A stretch of 64,000 nucleotides of DNA, taken from contig NZ_CP049871.1 of NCBI RefSeq assembly GCF_011302055.1, positions 1,260,501 through 1,324,500 of the forward strand. Direction: 5' to 3'. Shown here one piece after another: positions 33,827 to 43,898 of this stretch. Source of the stretch: Sphingomonas sinipercae (GTDB lineage Bacteria; Pseudomonadota; Alphaproteobacteria; Sphingomonadales; Sphingomonadaceae). The notes below the pieces were generated by a model. It ran no database searches, had not been told where the DNA came from, and saw only the letters and a list, made by a program, of their open reading frames with translations. How positions within the stretch are numbered: the first letter of the stretch is position 1; every line of letters begins with the position of its first letter. The position numbers were made by a program, and so were the translations under genes.

Positions 33827-36501
33827 CAGTATGCTGTTCCTACGTTGAAGCTGAAGACTTTGTCCTCGTCGCCGTCCTGCTTGAGCAGGGCCTTGGCGAG
33901 GTCGATCCGGAGTGGACCAAAAGGCGATACCCAGTTGAAACCGAAGCCCACCGACAAGCGCGGCTTGGCCGAATTGCCGAGGAAGAATTCCTTGGAGCCC
34001 GGCTGGAAGCTCGCCACGTCATTGGCCCCGGGGACCAGCAATGTGGCGCAGTCGGCCTTGGTCTGACCGGGGTTTAGCTGCTTGAACTGGGTCACCGCAT
34101 CGGCGCCGGTCCCGGAGGTAAGAGCGCAAATGCCCGGAATGTCGTTCAGCAGCGGCTTTTTGAGGCCAAAGACCGACCCCGCCTCAACATAAACGCTCGG
34201 GCGGATCCCAAGGCTGCGCAGCCCCGACGTCATCGGCGGCTCCACTTCGACCCGCGCCATATAATAAGCGTGACCGCCGACCGCGTCGCTGACCTTCTTC
34301 GCAGTTTCCAGGTCTAGCACGCCCTCGGCGTTGTAAAACAGGCGCTGAATGCGCGGCCCCACGCCCCGGATGTCGAAGCCGCGCAGTGACGGCGATGGGC
34401 CGAAGAAGCGGTCGGTGAGCCGGATTGGATCGGCGCCCGATGCGGGACCGTCGCTGAACGGATGGATGTAACCACCCTCGGCATGCGCCGACAGGACGAT
34501 GCCGTTCTTCCGGCCCCAATATTTGGTGGCGTCGGCACGGGTGCGCAGGTAGCGGACGTCGCCGCCGAGCCCGGCGAAGTCCTGGGAAAGAACCAGCCGC
34601 TGACCGCGCGTGGGTCGAATGCCGTCGGTATTGTCGAAACCGATCGAATAACCGACCGTCGACGTCACCCGCTTGCCGAGTTCATCGCAAAGGTACCGCC
34701 CTGCCTTCAGTGGATCGCACTGCGAGTCCAGCGGACCGTTCCCGTCGGGATCGGTGTAGTAAAAGCTTTTCGACAAGGTGACGTCGTCGAGCACCAGCGA
34801 ATATCGGGTCGCCAGGGTGGTATATTCGTTGATCGGGAAGCCGAGGCGCAAGCCGCCGCCGGTGCTGACCTGCCCGTACGTCGTGTTCTTTTGCCCGCCC
34901 GAGTAATTGAAGCTGTTGTAGTCGCGGCGATAGATCTGCCCGCCGAGCAGCACCTGCCGATCGAACAGGTAAGGCTCGGAGAAGCTCAGATTGATCGAGC
35001 GCGAATAGCGCGAATAATCGATCCCAGCGCCCAGCGACTGGCCCATGCCGCGGAAGTTGTTCTGCTGCACGGACAACGACAGGACGAATTGCTCAAGGCT
35101 GGAGTAGCCGCCGGAGAACTGGATCTGCCCGGTCGGTTTTTCCTGCAGGTCGGCAGTCAGCACCACGCGGTCATCGGCCGAGCCTTCCGACTGCTTGATC
35201 TCGAACTTGTCCTGGAAATAGCCAAGGCTCTGGATACGGTCCTGCGTCCGCTTGACCTTGATCGCGCTGAAGGCGTCGCCTTCGTTGACGCGGAATTCGC
35301 GGCGGATCACCTTGTCGCGAGTCACGGTGTTGCCGTTGATATCGACCCGTTCGACGTAGACGCGCGGAGTCTCTTCGACGCGGAAGTTGATGTTCATCAG
35401 CCGCTTGGCGGGATCGCGATCGTAGCCGGGGTTGATGTTGCTGAAGGCATAGCCAAGGTTGCCGGCGATCTCGCTAAGATCGGTGACCGTGTCCTCGATC
35501 GCCTGGGCGTTGAACCACTCGCCCGACTTGACCTTCACCTGCTCCATCACCTTTTCGGCGGGGAGGTCGCGAAGGGCGCTTTCCGCCTTGATCTCGCCGA
35601 ACTTGTAGCGAGGTCCCTCTTCGACGACGTAGGTGATGATGAAGTCGCGGCGGTCAGGCGTCAGCTCGGCAAGCGCAGAAATCACGCGGAAATCCGCGTA
35701 GCCCTGCGTCAGGTAGAAAATGCGCAGCTTCGACTGGTCCGCAGCAAGGCGGTCGGGGTCGTAAGTGTCGTTGGACTTCAGGAAGCCGAGAACGCCGCCC
35801 GACTCGCGGCTGAACATTTCCTTGCGGAGACGATCGTCCTTGAAGGCGTCATTGCCGATAATGTTGATCGCCCGGATCTTCGACTTGTCGCCTTCATAGA
35901 TTTCGAAAACGACATCGACGCGATTCTGGTCGAGCTGCACGATCTTCGGCTCGACCCGGGCAGCGAAACGGCCCTCGCGCTTGTACAGCTCGACGATCCG
36001 TTCGACGTCGGAGCGGGCCTGCGTGCGGGTGAAGATCTGCCGCGGAGCAAGCTTGATCTCCGGCATGATTTTGTCGGTCTTGAGCCGCTTGTTGCCCTCC
36101 AGCACGATGCGGTTGATGACCGGATTTTCCTTGACGTTGATCACCAGGTTGCCGGTCTCGGCACCAGTGATGTTGACGTCATTGAACAAGTCCGTGGCGT
36201 AAAGGTCCTTCAACGCTTGGTCGAGCGTCGCCGCGGTGTAACTCTGCCCGGGCAAGATACTGGCGTAGGAAATGATCGTCGCCGGCTCGAGTCGCTGATT
36301 GCCGCGAACGGAGATCGAGCGGATCATCGAGCTGGCCGGTGCCGCTGGGGCAGCGACCGGCTGGGCAACTGCCGGAGCCGGCTGGCTGCCGGTCGCGGGC
36401 GCGGCCGCTTGTGCGTGCAGTGGCGACCAGCCGCCAAGAGCGGTCCCAACGAGGAGCATTGCGCCAGCGCGCCGCCCGAGCTTCGTCTTGTTTGAAATCA
36501 C
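33826..36501 (-). CDS. bamA: Outer membrane assembly factor BamA
   Basis: BamA folds and inserts beta-barrel proteins into the outer membrane. The 891-residue protein has a signal peptide (cleavage near LHAQA), an Ala/Pro-rich segment, POTRA domains from about residue 60 to 430 (IRSISVRGNQRLEPATI, VINRIVLEGNKRL, YVERVDINGNTVTRDKVIRREFRVNEGD) and a C-terminal barrel. The barrel contains the lid-lock loop SPSLRGFDIRGVGPR and ends FSFNVGTAY. Length and order match the Omp85 family. It lies between rseP (77-nt gap) and skp. Confidence 0.96.
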   Translation of the reverse strand: MISNKTKLGRRAGAMLLVGTALGGWSPLHAQAAAPATGSQPAPAVAQPVAAPAAPASSMIRSISVRGNQRLEPATIISYASILPGQSYTAATLDQALKDLYATDLFNDVNITGAETGNLVINVKENPVINRIVLEGNKRLKTDKIMPEIKLAPRQIFTRTQARSDVERIVELYKREGRFAARVEPKIVQLDQNRVDVVFEIYEGDKSKIRAINIIGNDAFKDDRLRKEMFSRESGGVLGFLKSNDTYDPDRLAADQSKLRIFYLTQGYADFRVISALAELTPDRRDFIITYVVEEGPRYKFGEIKAESALRDLPAEKVMEQVKVKSGEWFNAQAIEDTVTDLSEIAGNLGYAFSNINPGYDRDPAKRLMNINFRVEETPRVYVERVDINGNTVTRDKVIRREFRVNEGDAFSAIKVKRTQDRIQSLGYFQDKFEIKQSEGSADDRVVLTADLQEKPTGQIQFSGGYSSLEQFVLSLSVQQNNFRGMGQSLGAGIDYSRYSRSINLSFSEPYLFDRQVLLGGQIYRRDYNSFNYSGGQKNTTYGQVSTGGGLRLGFPINEYTTLATRYSLVLDDVTLSKSFYYTDPDGNGPLDSQCDPLKAGRYLCDELGKRVTSTVGYSIGFDNTDGIRPTRGQRLVLSQDFAGLGGDVRYLRTRADATKYWGRKNGIVLSAHAEGGYIHPFSDGPASGADPIRLTDRFFGPSPSLRGFDIRGVGPRIQRLFYNAEGVLDLETAKKVSDAVGGHAYYMARVEVEPPMTSGLRSLGIRPSVYVEAGSVFGLKKPLLNDIPGICALTSGTGADAVTQFKQLNPGQTKADCATLLVPGANDVASFQPGSKEFFLGNSAKPRLSVGFGFNWVSPFGPLRIDLAKALLKQDGDEDKVFSFNVGTAY

Positions 36502-36578
36502 GCGTCCCCGCCTATGAAGTCTCTACCGCGGCCCAAATCCGAGCCGCTGAACGGATGCCAGCCCCTGCCCCAACCTAC

Positions 36579-37694
36579 CTAGCCAATCAAGCTTCCGAGG
36601 CGCTCCCACACGCCAAACGAGCCAAGATCGTTCAGCGTCGTGAACAGGAACAGGGAAAGCAACAGCGCAAGGCCGCCGCGAAATGCCCACTCCTGCGCGC
36701 GAGCGCTGACCGGGCGCCGGCGAACTGCCTCGATTGCATAGAATAGAAGATGGCCACCATCCAGCATCGGAACTGGCAACAAGTTGATGAATCCGAGATT
36801 AATTGAAATCAAGGCGACAAGGGCCGCGAAGGCGAAAGGCCCGGCCGCGGCGCCTTCCCCGGCCACTTTCGCGATCTTCAGCGGGCCACCGAGTTGCTCC
36901 GGCGAGACCCGGCCACGGACCATTTGGACAAGACCGTCGACGATCCCCTCGGTCATCCTGGCGGTGTAGCGTACCGCGGTCGCCGTCGCGTCAACGGGAC
37001 CGAGCCGTTCGCGGGCAGTCACCGAAGACGTGACCCCCAACAACCCTGCCTGGAACGTCCGGGTGCCGTCTTTGAAGGTGGTGGATCCAAGCGTTACCGG
37101 GACAGACCGAAGCTGTTCGCCGTGTTGCACGGTGACCGGTATCGTTTCGTTCGGCCGAAGCAGCACGATCCTGAGAATGTCGTCGAAGGTCGGCGTGGCC
37201 CGGCCCGCAATCGCGACCAGGCGGTCGCCAGGCTGGATTCCTGCCGCCGCGGCCGCACTGCCCGGCTTCACCGATCCCACGACATTGGTCAGGGGCGCCC
37301 CGACAAAAGCGAAGAATGCTGCAAAAATGGCGATGGCGAGCAGGAAGTTCGCAACCGGGCCAGCCAGTACGATGAGGAACCGCTTCCACACCGGCTTGCC
37401 TGCGAAACTGTCGGGACGACTGGTCGCGCCCGCGGTTGCGCCAGCGCTGGCAGGGTCGGCGTCGCCAACGAAGCGCACGTAACCGCCAAGGGGCAGCCAA
37501 CCGACCTTCCACCGTGTGCCGCGTTTGTCGGTCCAGCCGAAGATTTCGCGCCCGAAGCCGATCGAAAAGATCTCGGCCCCGACGCCGAAGGCCCGTGCGA
37601 CCAGGAAATGACCGAGCTCGTGCACGAACACCAGCGGACCGATCATGGCCACGAAGGCGATGACAATCAGCCACAGCGGCGGATCGGCGAACAT
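36579..37694 (-). CDS. rseP: Site-2 protease RseP
   Basis: RseP cleaves membrane-embedded anti-sigma factors and leftover signal peptides. The 371-residue protein has HELGH at residues 25-29 in the first helix, one PDZ domain (about 125-200; GIQPGDRLVAIAGR) and the second metal motif NLLPVPMLDGGHL. The ATG at 37694 overlaps the dxr stop by one base (TAATG). An ATG three codons earlier is possible but sits closer to the SD. Only one PDZ domain is evident, as in many alphaproteobacteria. Confidence 0.94.
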   Translation of the reverse strand: MFADPPLWLIVIAFVAMIGPLVFVHELGHFLVARAFGVGAEIFSIGFGREIFGWTDKRGTRWKVGWLPLGGYVRFVGDADPASAGATAGATSRPDSFAGKPVWKRFLIVLAGPVANFLLAIAIFAAFFAFVGAPLTNVVGSVKPGSAAAAAGIQPGDRLVAIAGRATPTFDDILRIVLLRPNETIPVTVQHGEQLRSVPVTLGSTTFKDGTRTFQAGLLGVTSSVTARERLGPVDATATAVRYTARMTEGIVDGLVQMVRGRVSPEQLGGPLKIAKVAGEGAAAGPFAFAALVALISINLGFINLLPVPMLDGGHLLFYAIEAVRRRPVSARAQEWAFRGGLALLLSLFLFTTLNDLGSFGVWERLGSLIG

Positions 37695-38854
37695 TAGGCA
37701 CATCTCTCAAGCGCGAAGGAGCGGACGTCCCGGCGCACCGCCGCATCGAGCGCCGTCACTTCAGCGATAGAGCGCGGCAGCGTCGTGGACGTCGCGTCGA
37801 GGGCGCGCTCGACCATCGCGGGGATTTCGGTGAAGCCGATTTGGCCGGCGAGGAAGAGCTCGACCGCAATCTCATTGGCAGCGTTAAGGACCACCGCCGC
37901 GCCGTCTCCAGCTTCGAGCGCCCGGCGCGCAAGCCGAAGCGCCGGGAACCGGTCCAGGTCGGGCGCCTCGAAGTCCAGCCGCCCGACCTCGATCAGGTCG
38001 AGCTTCGCGGCCGGCGTTTCCATCCGCTCCGGCCAGGCCAGGGCATAAGCGATAGGGATGCGCATGTCGGCGCTGCCCAACTGGGCAAGCATCGATCCGT
38101 CGACGAATTCGACCAGCGAATGAACGATGGATTGCGGGTGGATGACGATGTTGATCTGCTCCGACGGCAATGCAAACAGGTAATGCGCCTCGATGAGCTC
38201 GAGACCCTTGTTCATCAGCGTCGCCGAATCGACGGAGATTTTCGAGCCCATCGACCATTTCGGATGGGCCACCGCTTGCGCGGGCGTGGCCGAACGAAGC
38301 TCAGCCCTCGTGGCAGTGCGAAAAGGCCCACCGCTCGCGGTGAGGACAAGTCTTGCGACGTCTTGTGAGCGGCTAGTCGCAAGGCATTGAAATATGGCGT
38401 TATGTTCGCTGTCGACGGGCAACAGAGTTGCTCCGGACTTTGCCGCCGCATCGATCATCAAATGGCCGGCCGTTACCAGCGCTTCCTTGTTGGCGAGCGC
38501 GACCGTCTTGCCCGCCTCGACCGCCGCCATGGTCGGCAGCAAGCCGGCGCAACCGACGATCGCCGCCATCACCAGCTCTGCTTCGCCAGTTGCCGCCTCG
38601 GCCAGGCCGTCGGCGCCAGCAGCCGCCTTGCAGTCGGTGCCCGACAAGGCATTGCGAAGCTCGTCCAACCGAGCGGGGTCGGCAACCACGGCCAGCTTCG
38701 CCTGCGTCGCCCTCGCGGCCTCGGCAAGCGCCGGCACATTCGTCTGCGCGGTCAAAGCGATGACGTCGAAGCGTTCGGGCGAGCGAAGGATCAGGTCCAG
38801 CGTCGATTTGCCGACGGACCCGGTCGCGCCCAGGATAGAGATGCGCCGCTTCAC
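37694..38854 (-). CDS. dxr: 1-deoxy-D-xylulose 5-phosphate reductoisomerase
   Basis: Dxr makes 2-C-methyl-D-erythritol 4-phosphate, the step before IspD. The 386-residue protein has the NADPH-binding GATGSVGKSTLDLI at about 9-22, ANKEALVTAGHLM, LLPVDSEHNAIFQCL (metal binding), LTASGGPFRT, HPKWSMGSKISVDSATLMNKGLE and NAANEIAVELFL. It overlaps cdsA by 4 nt and rseP by 1 nt. Confidence 0.96.
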   Translation of the reverse strand: MKRRISILGATGSVGKSTLDLILRSPERFDVIALTAQTNVPALAEAARATQAKLAVVADPARLDELRNALSGTDCKAAAGADGLAEAATGEAELVMAAIVGCAGLLPTMAAVEAGKTVALANKEALVTAGHLMIDAAAKSGATLLPVDSEHNAIFQCLATSRSQDVARLVLTASGGPFRTATRAELRSATPAQAVAHPKWSMGSKISVDSATLMNKGLELIEAHYLFALPSEQINIVIHPQSIVHSLVEFVDGSMLAQLGSADMRIPIAYALAWPERMETPAAKLDLIEVGRLDFEAPDLDRFPALRLARRALEAGDGAAVVLNAANEIAVELFLAGQIGFTEIPAMVERALDATSTTLPRSIAEVTALDAAVRRDVRSFALERCA

Positions 38855-39483
38855 GCGACGCCGGCGAAGCTAATGAGGGCCGTAAGGATCGCGACCGGAA
38901 GCAGGCCGTCCAGCCGATCGAAAGCACCGCCGTGCCCCGGAAGCAGTCGCCCGGAGTCTTTCACGCCGGCGCGGCGCTTGATCCAGCTTTCGAACAGGTC
39001 GCCGCCCTGCGCCACCACCGAAAAGAGAGGCGCGACCAGGATCAGGATCCAGTGCAATTGCATCACTAAGACCCATGCCCCGGACAGGATCGTCGCCGCC
39101 GCCACGCCCCCGTAGAATCCTGCCCAGGTCTTGCCCGGGCTGATGGCGGGCGCAAGCTTGGGGCCGCCAATCGATCGCCCGACCAGATAGGCGCCAATGT
39201 CGGTGGCCCAAACGATGATGAAGGCCCAGACAACCAGCCACAGGCCGCTGTCGGCGCGATCGCGAAGCCATAGGAGCGCCAGCGCGGCGAGAAGCGAGTA
39301 AGCGAAGCCGCTGATATACCAGCCCGCTCCCCAGCCCTTGGTCAGGCGAGTCCATTCATAAAACACCGCAGTTGCCGCAGCCGCCACGAAGACCGCGAAC
39401 CAGTAGCCGCCAAGGAACAGCGCGCAGATTGCGACCGAAACCATCACCACGGCCGAGATCGTGCGGACGACAAATTCGCTCAT
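38851..39483 (-). CDS. cdsA: Phosphatidate cytidylyltransferase CdsA
   Basis: CdsA makes CDP-diacylglycerol, the substrate for the PssA encoded at 43.9 kb. The 210-residue membrane protein has several hydrophobic helices and the signature WATDIGAYLVGRSIGGPKLAPAISPGKTWAG followed by GDLFESWIKRRAGVKDSGRLLPGHGGAFDRLDGLLP. It is shorter than the E. coli enzyme, lacking N-terminal helices, as is common in alphaproteobacteria. It overlaps uppS and dxr by 4 nt each. Confidence 0.93.
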   Translation of the reverse strand: MSEFVVRTISAVVMVSVAICALFLGGYWFAVFVAAAATAVFYEWTRLTKGWGAGWYISGFAYSLLAALALLWLRDRADSGLWLVVWAFIIVWATDIGAYLVGRSIGGPKLAPAISPGKTWAGFYGGVAAATILSGAWVLVMQLHWILILVAPLFSVVAQGGDLFESWIKRRAGVKDSGRLLPGHGGAFDRLDGLLPVAILTALISFAGVA

Positions 39484-40241
39484 CGGCCGCCGAATCTCCG
39501 TTGCCGGGCCGCAAACTGGCCTAGCGCATCGTTGAAGGCCGCTTCATCGAAGTCGGGCCACAGGACCGGCGTGAACAGCAGCTCCGCATAAGCGGTCTGC
39601 CACAACAGGAAATTGGAAAGGCGTACTTCGCCAGAGGTACGGATCAGCAGGTCCAGTTGCGGCAACTCTGCAGTATCGAGTTCCGCTTCAATGGCGGCCT
39701 CGTCGATGGATTCGGGGGCGATCTCTCCGGCAACGGCTTTGCTCGCGAGCTTTGACGCGACCGCTGCAAGCTCCGCTCGAGAGCCGTAATTCAGCGCAAT
39801 GACGAGGGTCAGTCTGCTGTTGGACGCCGTTCGCGCAACCGCCGCTTCCAGCTGCTTGGCAAGATCGGGCCCGAACGCTCTGTAATTGCCGATCAAGCGC
39901 AGTCGGACGCCTTCGCTTTCCAGTCGCTTGAGCTCTCGCTCGAGATAATAGCGCATCAGGCCTTTGAGGTCGGAAATCTCCTCGTCGGGCCGGCGCCAGT
40001 TCTCGGATGAGAAGGCGTAGATGGTGAGGACTTTGACGCCGGCGTCCGCGGCCGCTTGGAGGGTACGACGCAACGCTTCGGCGCCGGCACGATGGCCAGC
40101 GACGCGCGGCAGGCCCCGCTGGCTGGCCCAGCGCCCGTTCCCGTCCATGATGATGGCGACGTGGCGCGGCACCGCGCTGGCGCCACCATTTCCGGCGCTC
40201 TCAGCCGCGTTCACGGCGGATGGCGCCGGCTGAGAGGTCAC
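39480..40241 (-). CDS. uppS: Undecaprenyl (polyprenyl) diphosphate synthase
   Basis: This cis-prenyltransferase makes the lipid carrier for peptidoglycan and surface glycans. The 253-residue protein carries [29 protein letters not shown] with catalytic Asp33, [28 protein letters not shown] and [33 protein letters not shown]. The last would be RTSGExRxSNFLxWQ in the family consensus. About 25 extra residues precede the core. It overlaps frr and cdsA by 4 nt. Confidence 0.95.
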   Translation of the reverse strand: MTSQPAPSAVNAAESAGNGGASAVPRHVAIIMDGNGRWASQRGLPRVAGHRAGAEALRRTLQAAADAGVKVLTIYAFSSENWRRPDEEISDLKGLMRYYLERELKRLESEGVRLRLIGNYRAFGPDLAKQLEAAVARTASNSRLTLVIALNYGSRAELAAVASKLASKAVAGEIAPESIDEAAIEAELDTAELPQLDLLIRTSGEVRLSNFLLWQTAYAELLFTPVLWPDFDEAAFNDALGQFAARQRRFGGR

Positions 40242-40798
40242 TTGCCCAGGATTTCCTTTTCCTTGGCAGCCGACACCTCGTCGATTTCCTTGATCGTGTC
40301 GTCCGTCATCTTCTGAACTTCAGTCTCGAACCGCTTGCGCTCGTCCTCGCTGATCAGATGCTTCTTCTCGTCCTGCTTGAGATGATCCATCCCGTCGCGG
40401 CGAACGTTGCGGACGGCGATCCTGGCTTTTTCGGCATATTGCCCAACCAGCTTCGCCAGTTCCTTGCGGCGTTCCTCGGTCAGGTCGGGGATGGGCAGGC
40501 GAATCATCTGGCCGTCGGTGATCGGGTTAAGGCCAAGGCCCGCCGAGCGGATCGCCTTTTCCACGGGCCCCACGTTGGAGCGGTCCCAAACCTGGACGGA
40601 GATCATGCGCGGTTCCGGCACCGATACCGTTGCCACCTGGTTCAATGGCATGTGCGCGCCGTAGACTTCGACGTTCACCGGATCGAGCAACGCCGTCGAG
40701 GCACGACCCGTGCGAAGGCCGCCAAGGTCATGCCGCAACGCTTCTATGCCGCCCTGCATGCGTCGCTGAAGGTCTGATTTGTCATACGTGCCGGCCAT
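40238..40798 (-). CDS. frr: Ribosome recycling factor
   Basis: RRF, with EF-G, splits post-termination ribosomes. The 186-residue protein shows [77 protein letters not shown] and the C-terminal helical region. Length is standard. It starts 3 nt after pyrH. Confidence 0.96.
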   Translation of the reverse strand: MAGTYDKSDLQRRMQGGIEALRHDLGGLRTGRASTALLDPVNVEVYGAHMPLNQVATVSVPEPRMISVQVWDRSNVGPVEKAIRSAGLGLNPITDGQMIRLPIPDLTEERRKELAKLVGQYAEKARIAVRNVRRDGMDHLKQDEKKHLISEDERKRFETEVQKMTDDTIKEIDEVSAAKEKEILGK

Positions 40799-40801
40799 CG
40801 A

Positions 40802-41524
40802 TCAGTCTCCGTTCTGAACGATCGTCGCAACGCCACCGCCCGACAGAACCTGCGCTAGGTTCCCCGGCTGACGAATGTTGAAGACGACGATCGGAATATT
40901 GTTGTCGCGGCACAGGGCCACGGCGGCGCCGTCCATCACCCGCAAGTTGTCGCTGAGCACGCGATTGAACGACAATTCGTCGTAGCGGGTGGCGGTGGAA
41001 TCGGTCTTCGGGTCGGCGGTGTAGACCCCGTCGACACTGGTGCCCTTGAACAAGGCGTCGCAACCCATTTCGGCGGCGCGCAGCGCAGCTGCGGTATCCG
41101 TGGTGAAATAGGGGTTGCCGGTGCCCGCGGCGAACAGCACGATCCGGCCCTTTTCCAAGTGCCGGAGCGCGCGACGGCGAATGTAGGGCTCGCTGATGCT
41201 GGCCATCGGGATTGCCGACTGGACGCGGGTATCGACGCCCGCCCGCTCAAGCGAGCCTTGCAGCGCGATCGCGTTCATGACCGTCGCCAGCATGCCCATG
41301 TAGTCGGCATTGGCGCGGTCGAAGCCTTTCGCCGCGGCCGCCATTCCGCGGAAGATGTTGCCGCCGCCGACGACCAGGCACAGCTCCGGGCAGATTTCCC
41401 GCGCCGTCGCGATCTCCGCGGCGAGGGCATCAACCGCTTGGGGATCGATCCCGAACTGCCCCTGCCCCATCAGCGCTTCGCCGGACAGCTTGAGCAGGAT
41501 GCGTTTAAACCGCGGGCGGGTCAT
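40802..41524 (-). CDS. pyrH: Uridylate kinase
   Basis: PyrH phosphorylates UMP to UDP as a hexamer. The 240-residue protein has [59 protein letters not shown] and [15 protein letters not shown]. The start at 41524 ([12 protein letters not shown]) matches the family; the reading frame is open a further 23 codons upstream but that part is not conserved. The tsf-pyrH gap is 90 nt. Confidence 0.95.
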   Translation of the reverse strand: MTRPRFKRILLKLSGEALMGQGQFGIDPQAVDALAAEIATAREICPELCLVVGGGNIFRGMAAAAKGFDRANADYMGMLATVMNAIALQGSLERAGVDTRVQSAIPMASISEPYIRRRALRHLEKGRIVLFAAGTGNPYFTTDTAAALRAAEMGCDALFKGTSVDGVYTADPKTDSTATRYDELSFNRVLSDNLRVMDGAAVALCRDNNIPIVVFNIRQPGNLAQVLSGGGVATIVQNGD

Positions 41525-41614
41525 GCGCGAATGCAGTCCTTTAGATACACGAAGGGCGGCCATGCCTTTATGGCGCGGCCGCCCCGTTGCCAACTGCTAA
41601 GCGGCAACGCGTGC

Positions 41615-42559
41615 TTATGCGACCGGCTCAGCCTTGCTGGTGCCAGCGGCAGCGGCGACCTCGGCCGCGAAATCGTTGGCTTCCTTTTCGATGCCTTCGC
41701 CAAGCTGGAAACGGACGAAGTTGGTCAGTTCGATGCCTGAGCCGGCGTCCTTGCCGGCAGCGGCGAGGACTTCAGCGACCGGGGTCTTGTTGTCCATCAC
41801 GAACAGCTGCGACAGCAGGGCGTTTTCTTTGCGGAACTTGGCCATCGCGCCTTCGACCATCTTGACTGCGATGTTCTCCGGCTTGCCGCTTTCCTTCGCC
41901 TTTTCAAGCGCAATGCCACGTTCGCGCTCGATCAGCGCCGGATCCAACTGGTCGCCGTTGAGCGCCAGCGGGTTCGCAGCGGCGATGTGCATCGCGATCT
42001 GCTTGCCGAGCGCCTGAAGTGTGTCGGCCGGTGCGCCGCTTTCGAGCGCGACGAGCACGCCGATCTTGCCCAGGCCCGGAGCCACGGCGTTGTGAATGTA
42101 CGACACGACCGCGCCCTGCCCGACTTCGAGCACGGCAGCGCGGCGAAGCGACTGGTTCTCACCGATCGTGGCGATGTTGTTGGTCAGCTTCTCCGAAACC
42201 GAACCGCCGCCCGGATATTGTGCGGCGCCGAGCGCTTCGACGTCATCGCCCGTTTGCAGCGCAAGCTTCGCGGCATTGCGGACGAAATCCTGAAACTGCT
42301 CGTTCTTGGCGACGAAGTCGGTCTCCGAGTTGATCTCGACGAGCGCTCCGCGATTGCCTTCGACGGCAGCGCCGATCAGGCCTTCGGCGGCGGTGCGGCC
42401 GGCCTTCTTGGCAGCGGCGGCCAGGCCCTTGGTGCGGAGCCAATCGACGGCCGCTTCCATCTCGCCATTGGTTTCGGCCAACGCCTTCTTGCAATCCATC
42501 ATGCCGGCGCCGGTGCGCTCACGCAGTTCCTTGACGGATGCGGCGGTGATCTCAGCCAT
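41615..42559 (-). CDS. tsf: Translation elongation factor Ts
   Basis: EF-Ts recycles EF-Tu from the GDP to the GTP state. The 314-residue protein has [19 protein letters not shown] and [13 protein letters not shown], followed by the two core subdomains. The start at 42559 ([11 protein letters not shown]) is preferred over a codon six residues earlier, which is not conserved. It follows rpsB after 95 nt that contain two hairpins. Confidence 0.96.
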   Translation of the reverse strand: MAEITAASVKELRERTGAGMMDCKKALAETNGEMEAAVDWLRTKGLAAAAKKAGRTAAEGLIGAAVEGNRGALVEINSETDFVAKNEQFQDFVRNAAKLALQTGDDVEALGAAQYPGGGSVSEKLTNNIATIGENQSLRRAAVLEVGQGAVVSYIHNAVAPGLGKIGVLVALESGAPADTLQALGKQIAMHIAAANPLALNGDQLDPALIERERGIALEKAKESGKPENIAVKMVEGAMAKFRKENALLSQLFVMDNKTPVAEVLAAAGKDAGSGIELTNFVRFQLGEGIEKEANDFAAEVAAAAGTSKAEPVA

Positions 42560-42576
42560 ATCTATATCCTCTTGCA

Positions 42577-42602
42577 TGGACCCCAGCGCAGGCAGGGGCC
42601 CA
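42577..42602 (-). repeat. Imperfect hairpin in the rpsB-tsf gap
   Basis: TGGACCCC and GGGGCCCA pair over eight positions with one mismatch around a 10-nt loop, 18 nt upstream of the tsf start. The sequence resembles the dispersed intergenic palindromes often seen in sphingomonads (from memory), but only this copy was noted. Confidence 0.4.
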
Positions 42603-42614
42603 GTTATTCCGTTG

Positions 42615-42647
42615 AAAAAAGGGCTCTGCTCCCGCTTTCGCGGGAGC
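42615..42647 (-). terminator. Attenuator-like terminator between rpsB and tsf
   Basis: On the minus strand GCTCCCGC-GAAA-GCGGGAGC forms a perfect 8-bp stem with a GAAA tetraloop (42647-42628). AGAGCCC and six Ts (42620-42615) follow. Its position inside the rpsB-tsf operon suggests partial termination that lowers tsf and downstream expression. The T-run starts 7 nt after the stem, so efficiency may be low. Confidence 0.6.
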
Positions 42648-42654
42648 GGCCAAG

Positions 42655-43407
<753 letters not shown>

Positions 43408-43447
43408 AAGTCTTCTCCTCCGGTTTAGCCTCGACGGAACCGAGTCA

Positions 43448-43463
43448 CCGATCAGCTGATCGG
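43448..43463 (-). promoter_or_regulatory. 16-bp perfect palindrome in the rpsB leader
   Basis: CCGATCAGCTGATCGG lies 41 nt upstream of the rpsB start. It may be an operator or part of an S2 leader RNA; S2 autoregulation through its leader is known in E. coli. No further leader structure was established. Confidence 0.4.
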
Positions 43464-43557
43464 CACCGGTATGTATGGTTCCGTCTGTGGAATGCCCGGG
43501 CCCCTACCCGAACACTCGTGCCGTTTCAACCTTTCGCCGCGTGATCGGCGCGTGCGC

Positions 43558-43586
43558 TTGACACGATAGAACAAATGGGGAACATT
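43558..43586 (+). promoter_or_regulatory. Sigma70-like promoter with a LexA-type box in the spacer
   Basis: A perfect -35 TTGACA (43558-43563), a 17-nt spacer and AACATT (43581-43586) make a plausible promoter. GAACAAATGGGGAAC (43569-43583) fits the alphaproteobacterial LexA direct repeat GTTC-N7-GTTC, read on the other strand. The box covers the spacer and -10. By chance about two such 8-base matches are expected in 64 kb, and a second one inside a gene was found, so the placement is the main support. Confidence 0.5.
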
Positions 43587-43619
43587 CCCTCGTCCTACCT
43601 ACCCGGAAGACCCCGTGCC

Positions 43620-43644
43620 GGAACAAAGCGTGTCCGACATGGTT
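43620..43644 (+). promoter_or_regulatory. EcfG-like stress promoter variant upstream of the small membrane protein gene
   Basis: GGAAC (43620-43624), 16 nt, GGTT (43641-43644) differs from GGAAC-N16-CGTT in one base. A start about 7 nt later would give a leader of about 20 nt before the ATG at 43671. Tentative. Confidence 0.4.
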
Positions 43645-43670
43645 CAACCCGAAACCCAAGGGACGAAGTC

Positions 43671-43898
43671 ATGCTTGCACCGTTCGCAACCCTCATCTTC
43701 CTCGTCACCGCGTGGCTGATTGCCAAGCTTGTCATCGAAACGATTGACGACAGTGGCCAGCGCATCGTCGCGGCGCTTTTCCGCCGACAGCCGACAGTTG
43801 CGGTTCACGCGATGAAAATCCCGGTCAGGGCCAGCCGCCAGCGTACGCCGGCTAGGCCGGTTGCTGCACCGCGGATGCAGTGGCGCGACGCCGCTTGA
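43671..43898 (+). CDS. Small single-pass membrane protein (75 aa), function unknown
   Basis: The 75-residue product begins MLAPFATLIFLVTAWLIAKLV, a single hydrophobic helix of about 20 residues. A short acidic segment (ETIDDSGQR) and a basic, Arg/Pro-rich tail with predicted disorder follow. The frame is open upstream to an ATG at 43575, but that codon lies inside the candidate LexA box and promoter. The ATG at 43671 has GGGACGAAG before it. No family is recognised. The last 47 nt overlap the convergent pssA. Candidate SOS and general-stress promoters upstream suggest an induced small envelope protein. Confidence 0.65.
   Translation: MLAPFATLIFLVTAWLIAKLVIETIDDSGQRIVAALFRRQPTVAVHAMKIPVRASRQRTPARPVAAPRMQWRDAA

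Noticed and set aside
34462..36495. A 677-codon open frame on the plus strand opposite bamA
   Set aside because: bamA on the minus strand is certain from POTRA and barrel motifs. The antisense frame is a by-product of high-GC codon bias and shows no family motif.
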